Assembly: GCA_032718475.1 (NCBI GenBank)
Contig: JAUCBJ010004615.1
Span: 1-37,119, forward strand
Length of the DNA: 37,119 nucleotides
Direction: 5' to 3'
Origin: Nemertoderma westbladi
Lineage: Eukaryota; Xenacoelomorpha; Nemertodermatida; Nemertodermatidae
Shown: positions 1 through 11,900 of the stretch, piece after piece
How positions within the stretch are numbered: the stretch's first letter is position 1
Layout: every line of letters begins with the position of its first letter
The notes under the pieces: model-generated
What the model saw: the letters and a program-made list of their open reading frames with translations, nothing else
What the model was told of the DNA's origin: nothing
The model's database searches: none
Position numbers and translations under genes: made by a program

Positions 1-379
1 GCAGCGGGGGGGAAACACTCACAGGGAGTGCCAAAGGGACAAGCACGGGGAGGGAAGCACGTGATTAGGGACAGAACAGCATCCATTGGGTACAGAGGGC
101 CAAAGTACAGTAAGAGGTGAAATCAATATCAATGTGTGTTAACCATATATTATCCTATATTAGTGATTTACCTGTCCAGTTGAGTTATTCAGTCAGTGCA
201 GACCGGTCATAGTTAATGACCGTCACCGCCATTAACAGCAATTAATCTGTATTTTCTGCTATATCCATGTTATCACTAACCGACGTGCTATTATCGTCTA
301 TGTTAATCAATATTGAGAAACAACACAAACTCTTATTGTTTTCCCCAACGGCCTTCGGCCAAGGCAAGTAGCACGACTG
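1..379. other. upstream stretch without recognisable gene
   Basis: The first ~60 bases are purine- and G-rich, then the sequence becomes AT-rich. I see no exon, RNA gene or clear repeat. It may include the 5' continuation of the LINE fragment that follows, but no reverse-transcriptase motif can be read here. Confidence 0.4.
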
Positions 380-1290
380 CCCAGCAGAACGGTGACGCGT
401 ACATTTTCTAACCCGGTCGGGATTTCCGATCCCGTCACATTCCTCCTTTACATCAATGACTTACCTAACGTCACTAATCTACTAACTACACTGTTCACGG
501 ATGATACTACTCTCCTACAGTCAGCTAAACATATCAATACTCTGATACATGATACCAATAATGAACTAAATATACTGACAGACTGGCTTATATGATAATC
601 GCCTCTCACTAAACTTATCTAAAACCGAATACACAATCTTCTCAAATAATATTCAAGATCTTTCTTGCTCAACGCCACTATAAATTAATTCACAAAATGT
701 AAATAAAACGATGTGTACAAATTCTTAGGAATATATGTAGACAACAGACTAACTTGGAAGCCCCATATTAAATTTATTATGAAAAAAATTTCTAGAACTA
801 TCGGCATTTTTTATAAAGTTAGGCATTCTTTTCCTTTGATTATACTCAGACAATTATATTTTTCTCTTATTCATCCATATCTCAATTATGGTATAATGAG
901 GGAGTACCTTTCCTAGTGTACTAAAACCCCTAAGAACAAAAATAAATAAATTTTTCCGTTGCGTTACCTTTTCACCTATCTATTCTACCACTATAAATGT
1001 TATATAAGCATCAAACAGCCCTACTTATGCACGACATAAACAGTAATATTATACATAATTCTAGTGCCATAGGCGAACTTTAAAAAAAACCGCTTCTACC
1101 CATAGATACATCACTCGTTCTTTAACACATGGTAACTACTATGTACGTACTGTCGTCCGTCTAGACTCCTCAAAGCGATCTTGGAGATATCAAGGCCCAT
1201 TGATTTGGAATAACATTCCGCCCGCTATTCGCGAACTCAAAAACCAAATTATATTTTCGCATAAATATAAGAAATTGTTGCTTGAATAAA
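380..1290 (+). mobile_element. degraded 3' part of a CR1/Jockey-type LINE (reverse transcriptase)
   Basis: Conceptual translation gives RT motifs in order, split by stops and frameshifts. First is FLLYINDLP, then LFTDDTTLLQS, which is the catalytic F-A-D-D box with A changed to T. Next come NRLSLNLSKTEY and FLGIYVDNRLTWKPHI, the thumb-region signature, then a tyrosine-rich PYLNYGI segment. It closes with GPLIWNNIPPAIRELK, the usual C-terminal end of CR1/L2/Jockey-like pol proteins. The region upstream of the F-x-D-D box is corrupted, and the 5' half, including the endonuclease, is missing. The AT-rich tail from ~1291 may be its 3' UTR. It is a dead 5'-truncated copy. The clade assignment is by overall motif style only. 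Confidence 0.8.
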
Positions 1291-2744
1291 TCAAAAATAA
1301 TTAAAATCATTTTTAAACAATTAAACAATAAAATCATTTTTAATAAATAATATATTATATAAATATTAAATAAATTAATAAATTTTTTTTTCATCGGTAT
1401 GCGCTCCGGCTACTTGTTTTCTTACCCTTTTATAGGAAAAAAAAATTGTATAGTATGGGCAATTTGAGGTACCACGAGAAAGAAATAAATACATTGTGGG
1501 CCATTGCTCAACCCGGAGCAAAGATGTTAGTTTATTGGTGCACTCGAAATGTGTGTGGTTGTAGCACTCGGGCCACCATATTATGTTAAAACACAAAACA
1601 TAGATGAAAGTACTGTACCTTGTGTGTCACGGAAGCAATGGCCAAAAAATTGCCAGGGAAACAACAACGACTGACTACATCAACTATACAACAGAGGTGA
1701 TAGGTATATATAAAATCGCATCGATTATGAAGCCCCTAAAGGATCGTTCCAGAATGGTCAGTGGGATGAGACCGCGACATCCACTCGGAAATACCATCAT
1801 GGAAAACGACTACGTCGAGTATCTGCGCAGTGGTTAGCCACATTTGTCACGAGCCTGGAAGCTCGAGATGCCTGGAAGGACCTCATTTCTACTGACCAAT
1901 CTTCCCTGGTATTAGTAGTGTTTTATAATACATATTAATGAAATCATAGACTGATAACTACTGTTGTACCAGAGATGAATTAGAGTATGTAGTTATGGAT
2001 TTGGAGTATGATATGATTATGAAATTCAAAATCTACAAAAGCTGCCTCTCTACAAATGGGTAATCTTAAGGTACCAGATATACTGGGTTTTTATAAACCA
2101 ATTACATTATGTTTCCGATAGCTATTTCGACCACCTGAGAGTCTATCTTGTATCAATCATAAAATCAAACATAAAAACAACAAAAGCAACAAAATCAATT
2201 TTACATCGAACATTTTTAATTATATAAAAACCAGAACAGAGGTAATAGTAGATAGTAAGGCAGCAGATTTGGTTATTGAACACGAGTGAAACTACAGTAG
2301 GATGCAGGGTCACACAGCTGGTGGTGCATGTCTAATGGGAGATAGGGGGTAACAATCAGAAGGGGCATTTTCTTTAGTGATGTGCAAAAAAATACATTAC
2401 CATTCATACTGAATTGGGTCATTATGTATGCTGGAAAATATTATAATAGGCGCCTATTGAGGGGGTGTAGCTGTAGGGGTGGTCTCTTGCAAAAACAGGC
2501 CGTTGTAAATAAAAATTAACTACACTAAATCCAGCCCAAGCCTTAATCATAACTCATAATGGGTAATCTTGTTGTCTATGCCCAGGATAGCCTTATAATT
2601 GTAACAAATTGTTACTTGCAATTGTTACTTAGTAGGAAAATTTCCATACAAACTGCAAAAAGTGAAAGTCCATGAGTTAATTAATAATGCTTTTTCCCTG
2701 TATGTTTATTTATTATATGATTTCTTTTAATCTTATATTTTCAG
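1291..2744. other. AT-rich non-coding stretch before the first recognised exon
   Basis: The stretch contains an AT-rich tail after the LINE (1291..1390) and then ordinary mixed sequence. A 77-codon open frame at 1604..1837 has no motif I recognise and is probably chance or a decayed repeat. It ends in the polypyrimidine tract and AG (2743..2744) of the acceptor for the first CUB exon. No upstream exon of the CUB gene could be recognised, so the signal-peptide exon is either small and missed or lies outside the window. Confidence 0.4.
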
Positions 2745-2917
2745 CTTGTGGTGAAGTTCATTTCAACGATCCTACAGGTACTGTTACATCCCCTGCATAC
2801 CCAATGACATATTACAACAACATTGACTGTCAGTATGATATCACTGTACCAATTGGAAATATTATTCAAACAACAGTCACGTCATTTAGCACTGGCGATA
2901 ATGAGGATATGGTTCAT
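2745..2917 (+). CDS. exon: CUB1, first half
   Basis: The acceptor is a pyrimidine-rich tract ending TTTTCAG, and the donor is CAT|GTAGGT. The exon enters in phase 2 (CT completing an Ala codon whose G lies upstream) and leaves in phase 0. It encodes ACGEVHFNDPTGTVTSP, then YYNNIDCQYDI, and ends EDMVH. A methionine-led hydrophobic reading just upstream (2687) resembles a signal peptide, but it is intronic. The other three CUB domains start at an equivalent intron, and the acceptor here is strong. Confidence 0.85.
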
Positions 2918-5900
2918 GTAGGTATATATTAAAGTTTAAAATTTTTTTTTTTGACGACCCCTAGATCCCTTCCTATATATTTCTGATATGTAAACAAGCA
3001 AAAAGATCAAAGGGACATTTAAAATAATAAAACATTTTAATTTGATAAAATGTGACACACGGAAGTAAAATATTTAAATTTATAAATTAGGCACAGATTT
3101 TATGAAATGAATTAATTAATTAAGTTAGGAATAGAGTTCAGGGTCCATCGAAAAGGTCACCCGGAGAGGGACCGCCTGTCGCCATAACAGACGCTGCGTT
3201 GCCCACTAGAATGGCCACCAGAATCCGCTGTAGGAGGAAGCGGAGTGAGCGGGGTTCGTGGGTGAATGCGTGCATTCTGGAGCCAACCTCCCGGAGGAAG
3301 GCCGCAGTCTCCGGGCCGGGGCGGCTGAGGGTCTCAAAGGCCACAGGATGAAAAATGTGGAGGCCCCGCTGCTCCAGCTCGGCGTACGTTGCACGTTTCC
3401 TCATCCCTGCCTCCTCAGCTGTGCTACTACTAGGATCGGCATGCTGCATTGCAGCTGCATTTTTAAGAATGCTGTGCCGGCTTGTCAACAAAATTGCACC
3501 GCCACAACTCCCTATCACCCATGACATTTGCTAGATCAACCGCATCTTTAAGGCCAGTGTCCTTTAAGATGCGTCTCAAGAAAGTCATGGGCTGTCCACC
3601 ATGCTTATTCACTCCATGAGGCTGCCAAAGTACAAGATTATGCACTGGCTGGTCCTCACGGCGAAAGCAATGTCCTGCAAAGCGGAGGCGATTTTGTTCT
3701 AGTGTCAAGCTTGGGGGAACCAATGAGACACCTCCAATGTTATATAGTGTCTGGTTGGAGATGTGTGCATTGTACTTGACACAATGAACCCGGCGTAGCA
3801 TTCTTGTGAATGTGCCATCCAGAGATTTGGTGTCCTCAGCAGTTAGAGCCCAGCATGGACTCCCGTAGAGGAGTACTGGAACTACTGCTGCTCTAAATAA
3901 TCGGACCTTAAGTTTCCGATTAATTCTCGGTGATTTCCAAATCCTGGAAAGCCTATTCAAAGCTGTCCATCTCAGCTGTGCACCCGCCGGCGATGAGGGT
4001 CTGTTGGAGGTGGCTGGGGGCGAGGGGGTCAACTACTGTTGCGTTTCAAGTAAGGCTTCGTCCCCCGCTCCAAGGGGCGGGGCTCACCCCGTCCACTCGT
4101 TTCCCGTCGTTCATGAAGAGACCCGGGGATTCCAGGACTGACAGGATGTTGCAGCTGACTAGTGCCTGCCTCACCAAGTTGTTTATCATGGTGTGGCGGG
4201 GGTGCCAGCCCGCACTCCTCCGGCAGGAGAGACCGTGAAGGCCATCTGCGGCGACTGGACTACCGCAATGGTCACAGGTGTGGGGTTCCACCACCTTGCA
4301 CCTGAGCCGGGTGGCGATGGCGATCCAGAACTGGGTGTCGGTTAGTTTCAGCAACAACGAGGCGCAGGGGAGGGCATCGAGCCAGCAGCCCGCTGTGGGG
4401 TCGTCGACTGAGTTCAGCCGCACGAGGTTCAGTTGCGACGCTGCGCAACGGATGCTGGTGAGGCACTCCTCATGCACCGGGGCCATCCATGCGTGCTGGA
4501 CAGGCATGATGGGCACCACCTAACCGGCTGGAAGGGAGGTGTTGCGCACTGTGTGTGCCAACTTTACTGCTGGGCTAGGGGGGGGCCTCTGCAGACGGGT
4601 AAAGGCAGTTGGAGAGAGTAGTGCATGCAGCCGCGGAAGCCAAGAAGGCGGAGGGTGCGAGCTGCGCTGCAGAACTCAGTCCTAGACTGCCAACCCTTGC
4701 TGGGAGGCAAGCCTAGGCCCAAGCCGGGTCGTCAAAGTGGGTGTTGGTGACCTCCTGGAGTGTGCTACGCTGGACGCTATCAAAGTCCTGTAGTAGGGCC
4801 GGAAACCGGAAGCAGGGTGCCTTCCGCAGGAAGTAGGTCAACCGCAGCATGGCAAATGAGTTCTTCAGGAGGAAAAACCCATGGTGGGCGTCGAGGAGCG
4901 GCAAGCGGCTAGCGAGAGTCGAGAGTTTTCCTAACTTAGAGGCGAGGCAGGACTCGATGGCGGAGTCTCCCATAGGCGAACCCAGCATCGTCAGCTCGTC
5001 CAACGGCGGGTACTGGATGCCAGCGCAAATGGTATCAAATTCCCGATGTATCTGGGCGCGTGACTCCTCCGTCTCTGGCCCCAGGAAGAACACCTCACTC
5101 TTCCTGGGGTTTATCGTTAAACCGCACTCCCCCCTCCCCCCTCCTCAATCAGCCACGCCTGGTCCAGCAGTACCACCTGGGAGTCGTCAGAGAGGTTCCC
5201 ATCGTCCAGGTACCAGAAGTTGAAGGCAGACTCCATTGTCTGGATGACGGGGTTAGTGGTGTCCCCGAAGAGACGAGGGCTGTCAGTGTCCCCCTGCTGA
5301 ACACCCTCGTCGGAGAGGATGGTGTCGTCGACATGCATGAGGAAGGTCACATCCCCATAGGCCGCGAGGGTGTCGTTGTATATGCCTGGGTACTGGTAAT
5401 AGACAGCTTCCAGCATCGAATCCCGCCGAATGGAGTTGAACGCGTTGCTGAAGTCGACTTTTTTTTTTTTTTTTTTTTAAACATATGTTTATTAGAAGTA
5501 TTAATATTGCACTTTACAATATATATATATGAAGGTGAGTAAAGGGTAGGATTGGCAAACAAGCTAGAGCTTATATTAATGCCGCTCCTACTCGTACGCA
5601 CAACATACATACCTCTCACACATTATTCCACGTGCTCGGTGCATCATTTCTATAAGAAGAAGTTACGTTGATAAATTTAATTTAATTTTGTTAATTTGAT
5701 AAAATCATATATAAGTTTATGGGAATTTCTTACTTGGCAATAGACTATAGTCAAATTATATGTTTATTTACAATAGGAAACAAAAACAAAATATAATATA
5801 TTTATATTTATTTCTAATAATTTTAGGAAATTATTAATTAAATTAATCGCTGGGTGGGTTGCTGTAATGTAGATTTCTAGTGCCTCTGAAATAGCTCTGA

Positions 5901-8900
5901 GTATGTCCAGGTCCTGTCCTTGCGGTCCATAAAGTAAGTTGTGTAGAGTATAGTTGATGTTAAGGCTGGAAAGTATGGTAGTCAGTGCTATCCTGTGGGA
6001 GTCGTGCAGAGTTCATTCCATAAAGTAGTGGTAGGTGTCCTCACGTTGGTGTCCACAAGCGCAACTGGAGTCTGTGGCTATGTGGTTACGGTACATGTCA
6101 TATTTTAGTACGCTGCAGTTGCGACGTAGTCGCCCAACTAGCCCATTGATAGCAACAGATCCTAACATGAAATATGGGTTTAATTTATTAACTTTATATC
6201 TGAAGTCGACCTTCAGCAACACGGTACCCGGCCGGTTCACTTCTCCCACTAGTGCCCTAACTGCATGGGCGGCAGCTTCTTCTCCCAGCTTACAGCTGAT
6301 TCCCAGCTGAACCGTCCCATACGACTCCGACCGCTGCTCCACCACCAGGTGTCCAACGTACTTGCCCACACAGGCGGCGGAGTGTGACCCCCACCGCCAT
6401 GGGCCTGATGCCCCCGCCCACCTTAGAGAAGGGAAACAAGTTAGCCCCAAAGAAGATAGGCCGGATGACTACTGGCACCTCGCCTGCCATCGTGGTGTCC
6501 ACGAACCTCGTGAGGGCCACGAGGAAGCGCTCACCCGCTACGCCGCTGGTTGGTGCGACCAGATCCTTGTAGATCTGGGGCCGCACACCATCGGGGCCAC
6601 AGGCACTGCCGCAGGTGAAGGAGGCGATCATCTTCCGGAGGGTTGCTGGTGTAGACGGCCTCGCTGATGGCGCAACTGACGGTGATGGAACTCATCTATC
6701 GATGGGTTTGGACGGGTGCTTACTGCGGAGCATCACCAACACCTCATGGGTATCGGGAGCGATGGAGTCCTTGGTGGAGGCCAAAAGGATGGCCCCCTTC
6801 ACGTCCCCGTCGTCGATCTTCTCGGCCTCTGCCGAGGTGAGCCGGATGGATTCTTCTTCAAGCTTCTGGCGACGGGGTCCGGAGAGGCGACGCGGAGGTG
6901 TAGGGACCCCAGAACCCACTAGGGAGGTGGAACGGAAGTCCGAGATCAGGCGTTTAACCTGTGAGGCGAGGGATCGCTGATCCTTCTTCCCACCTTGCCT
7001 CGGTGCCGGGATGCAGCAGTGGCCCACAAGAAGAAGCCTGATCCAGCCGTGGACGTCCAACGGGTTCTCAAAAATCGCATTGAGGATATCTGATAGCAGG
7101 TCGGCTAAGTTAGCCCTCGACGCCTTGGGAACGTGCCTCAGCTGCCTGCATCGCCAGCCCCGCAACACCGCCATCTGAGAATACCCCATTCGGCGGCTGG
7201 ATCATGGTAGGCTGCGGCGAGGCGGTGGGCTCCATCGGGGGAACATCAAAGCCCAGGCAGCGCGCACCTACATGGCCGTGGATGCGCAGGGACCCATTTG
7301 CCTTAGTGGAAAAAACCCTTGCACAGACGGGACAACTGCCGCTACCTAAGGGGATTGGTTCACCTACTGGGTCCATTGAATAACATTAAATATGAATCAA
7401 TATAATGTGAATAACATTAAGAATAATCAACAATAAGAATAAATGTAAATAACATCACAGTAAAATATAATAAATGATTTGATATTAACATTAATTAAAT
7501 GTGATAATGGTTTATTTCTCTATAAATTATCTTACAGGTTTATGATGGTCCAGATGATGACAGTCCAGAAATTGTCACCTGGGGAGGTATTGGAAACCCG
7601 CCTCGTCTCATCGCGAGTTCCAATCAAATTATCGTCATATTTAGGTCTGACGAAGATAACGTCGGTCCAGGATTCTCATTTATGTATTCAGGTATCAGTC
7701 CCCTCTTGATATACATTATTTATACAAATTTTAAGGTTAAATTTGAATGTCTTATGTGTTTCAATATTTAAAAATGTGTAGCATTGTAAAATTGTATAGC
7801 ATTTTTTCTGCTTCCAAGGTTAGGTTTTATGCTGTAAATTATCGCTTGTCCAAAATGTCACGTGTTGATTCAATACAAAACTAATGGTGATTTACATTAT
7901 CCCTTTTAGCTTGTGGTCAAGTACATTTCACATATCCAACTGGTACAATAATTTCACCAAACTCTCCTGGAATGTACTACAACAATCTGGATTGTCTTTA
8001 TGACGTCATTGTGCCGACTAATAATGTTATACAACTGCTTCCATCGATGTTTATGACAGCAAATATTGAGGATAGAATACTCGTGAGTTCGGCAATATAT
8101 ATACATATATATATGTATATATAAAGAGACAAAGAGAAGCCCTCCAGAACGGTAGTTAAATATAATATATATTGTCAAAGGAACTACCACTGGGAATAAC
8201 AACTGTCAGTTAAAGAAAGCTATATTATATTTCGGCCCATTACGGGTCTTTATCAAATACTGAAATGCTCTCACTCACATCAGCACAAAATCAATCAGTC
8301 TAGTAGAATTTGAATTTACCGCCATGGAAGTATGGAAGTATATGGAAGTAGTGCAGTTAGCAGTATTATTATTATAAGTAAGTAGTCCTATATATATTGG
8401 TTCGTGGTGTCCTATTGACATAAGTGACCATTATTACCGTACTGTCGCTGTACTGTGTGTGTATATGTGTGTTTGTGTGTGTGTCCTGAGCGATTCGCCG
8501 TTATTTAGGAATCAATCGAAACGTAATTTGGACAAGAGTTAGATATAGGCATGACGACGGCTCATACAGAAAATCAGGTTTTGAGATGATATTTGTGCAA
8601 TGCGAGCGCGATTATTAGGGTAAACAATTAGTGAATTAGCATTAGACAGTGGGAAATTTGAATTTTGTAGAAGTAATTGTCACCGGTCTGCTGGTCAGCC
8701 GATAGGCCAATACTACTACTGTACTACAGTATTGCTGTACTGCAGTACTGTTGTGTATTGTTCTGATATAAGTAGAACCATGAACCCGCCAGGCTAGCCA
8801 GCTTGTTAAGATTAAACTTAAGGTTCTTCTACTTTTTCCGGGGAAGATCAGTTGCTGATTAACAAATATTACAAAGAATGCTGCTAATTTAGTTTCGTTT

Positions 8901-11900
8901 GCAGTTCTGATCCTGTTGGCCATTCTTGAATATGCTGCATATTTATGGAGCTGCATCTTTATTGAGCTGCATATTTATGGAGCTGCATCTTTATTGAGTT
9001 GCATCTATATTGTCCTACAGGAAGATCTGAAGCTCGGTATAATTCAAAACCGAAAGATAAAACTCATTTCCCCAGAAAAATTACTGCTCTGGCGTACATT
9101 AGCTTAAACAAGTCGAATTAATCGATTACTTAAGCTGTTAAAATACAATAAATTTAGCGGTTGAAGCATAAAATCTACTGAAGAGTTTTTGGAAATTATT
9201 GAAATCAACAAGTTAGAAGTGCAATCAGGTTGCGTTGCATTCGGTGTTTTAGCAATTCTTGATAATTAATAATTATTGTTCTAGAACAATGTACTAAATT
9301 ATTTTTTATATTGTTAAAAATGATGTAAAATATTATAGTAAATGTTCCAGAATAATTACCGGATACAACTAAAAGAAAAAATGTCAAAAAATAATAAAGT
9401 GGTGACTACCAATCAGAATGGAGCCAAAGAAAATGTTAAGTATTTGACTGCTGCTTAAAATAGTACAGGATTGTTATAAAGTATCATTATTAAAAAAACA
9501 TTTCATATTTTCTATTATACTAGCATTGCTGTCGAATCACTATGCTAATAGATGATATAATCTCCAAGTGAAACATTATTGTAAACAACATCTATAAGAT
9601 ATAGTATTATTCTGGAAGTTACATTACACCTTCACCCGCTCAAAGACGCCTACACCCACTTACACACTCCTGCATACGATTGTGGAGTTATATTGGTTGA
9701 TCCTGTGGCTACGGGATCAGAATGTAAAAAAGTAGCTTCAGCTTCCTCAGAAGTTTTTACCTTAGACAGAGACAATTTTATCGCATAAATGTATTTATTT
9801 AATACACTATGATAAGAATTGGCATCACAAATCGCCTTCTCAATTTGATTAATATCAACAACTGTGTAAATATCTTGGTCTACCTTTTCAATATCCTTTT
9901 GAGTTACCAGCATAGCGTTGAGGTGCATTTCCATTTCGTTGAACGTGAAAGTAGACAGATCCTTGGACATCAGTTGTGTTGCCCATGATCGAAGACCTGA
10001 TCTTCTCTTCATTTTTCTTTTGAAGTCTTCGTCCATGGTCGTGGACTCTTTGTAGCAATTGTAGCTGAGTGATAGGATTTCCCGGTCGGAAAGCCAATCA
10101 AGTTTTCAACACGCCTCTCTGTAACCTTCTTCTTTACTAACCTGCCTACAAGTAAGTGTAATTGTAGGTGTGTGTTGGTGTAGGTACACAAAGTTCCCAT
10201 GTTTAAAATTAAATTAACTGTAAATTTCTACCAACAGGTGTTCGATGGCCTAACAGATGATCCCAACAATATACTTGCACCATGGGAAGGAAGTTGGTTG
10301 CCAGGCAGGTTGTCATCAAGTGACAATTCTGTAACACTGATATTCCGTACTGATGGCAGTGGTACTGAAACTGGGTTCGTCATACCTTACTCAGGTTTGA
10401 AATTTTATTATTACATTTCACAGCTTATAAATATGACAGCATTATTGTTCAGCTGGTTCTGCTTGTTCCTGTTCTAATTTGAATGCCTTGGTCTATAATA
10501 ATTAGGTGTTCCCAAATCCCATACATTGATGCAGTAATAGAGTTGTAACCGGTAGAAGGGATGGTACATACTAAAATACCTAACAACCTGTAACAAGCTG
10601 TAACAACCTGTAAGAAGCAGTCAAATACCTGGAACAGGCTGTAACAAGTCCGCCACTAGGAGGCACTAAATATCACTTAGTCTAAGTTTAACTTTTAAAC
10701 TACTTCATAGATTTTGATGGCTCTACTGCTCTTAATCGAATTTTCTCGAGCATCCAATGGGCATCTAAAGTCATGCCGAATTCCAGTTGATTTCTCTTTC
10801 TGAAGAAAGTCAGTGGGGTTATAAAGTAGCATTTTAATTAGCGCTTCTTCAGTCGGTGAATCGCCTACTAATTGTGCCATTTCGCTAACTAGCAGACAAG
10901 GGCTGCCTCCAAGGCCTACAGTATGGTACATGTATGGTTATATTTCTGAATGGAGTGCGGAGTTGGATGTACTGTAGTACAGCAGTTGGGCCAATCATAG
11001 CAATTCTGGACAATAGGCATCGGTAATGATAGAGATGCTGCGCTCGAGGCGATTTTAAATTGAAATTATAATAAATACTATATGTATAATATATTGCCCA
11101 ACATAATTATACTGTTTCAAGCTCATTCCACTTGAAAATTATAAAATGATTGTCGATTATTCAAATTTGAATTTATTTTGCCAAATTAATAAATAAAAAA
11201 ACTAGCTCAGTTGGTTGAGCGCCGGGCCTGCAATCTAATGGTTGTAGGTTCAGCCCCGCCAGGGTCCACTCAGCCTTTCATCCACTGGGGTCGATAAAAT
11301 GAGTACCAGTTAAATAACTGGGAGCAAATCTTGGGATAGGAGTAGCGCCCACCCCTACCCTCGGGTAGCAGCTATCGAAAGAGGAGCCTTTGGGTCGCCT
11401 CCGGCTTCGGCCGACTGTTTGCTTGCTTTTTTTTTTTTGAATAAATAAAATCACTCTAAATTTATCATTTTTGAAGCAGGTGCTAAAATTATTAATTTAT
11501 TGAATTCAATGCAATTTTGTTGTTTTATTGTCCAATTTCCCAAGAAGAGTTAACTTCAATAAACCTTTTTATCATTAAATTACAGAATTTTATAAAGCTT
11601 CTTTATTAATATCTAATAATTGCCTCTATCTAGCATGTGGTGTTGCTAATTTCGTCGATCCAACTGGTACTATTACTTCTCCTAACTCTCCCAATGGATA
11701 CCACCCCAACACGGATTGTGAATATCACATCTCTTTAGTTCCCGGTCAAATAATTCAAATTCATTTGGCAGTGGATGAAACAGCATCAGGCGCTATGATC
11801 ACGGTATGTTAGTTAGTATGTTAAAAAGTCAATCTTTTACAAAATTGAGCCCAAAATAGGCGAAACAGTTAATAGAAGTTGATTATTAGTGGGGATTAAA

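Larger units (their letters stand above)
3141..7368 (-). mobile_element. zinc-finger / RT / restriction-like-endonuclease LINE, near full-length but broken
   Basis: It is read on the reverse strand from ~7376 downwards. First is an N-terminal C2H2-type finger (CPVCARVFSTKANGSLRIHG), then a linker ending RSKHPSKP. RT opening motifs follow: SACGPDGVRPQIYKDL, VIRPIFFGANL, GGIRPMAVGVTLRRLCG and VLLKVDF. After the first nested insertion come WYLDDG (catalytic Y-x-D-D, ~5195) and RKSEVFFLGPE. Next is a CX2CX9HX3C knuckle (CDHCGSPVAADGLHGLSC, ~4250). An endonuclease-like KRVDG and SLT-stop-NATV region at ~4040..4110 stands where a PD...D nuclease signature would be expected. The C-terminus reads RATYAELEQRG and NAASVMATGG. 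This order is that of R2/NeSL/Utopia-like LINEs with a restriction-like endonuclease. It is dead: there is a frameshift in a G-run near 5110..5125, in-frame stops and nested insertions. It is GC-richer than its surroundings. Confidence 0.8.

Noticed and set aside
1604-1837. 77-codon + strand frame
   Set aside because: It has no domain, no splice context and no repeat family I recognise; probably chance.
2687-2744. Methionine-led hydrophobic stretch in frame with CUB1 that looks like a signal peptide
   Set aside because: It coincides with a strong polypyrimidine tract and TTTTCAG acceptor, and all other CUB domains begin at an intron of the same phase. I treat it as intron, although a first exon here cannot be fully excluded.
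3258-7189. Numerous + strand frames over the GC-rich region
   Set aside because: They are shadows of the reverse-strand LINE coding sequence; none contains a recognisable domain.
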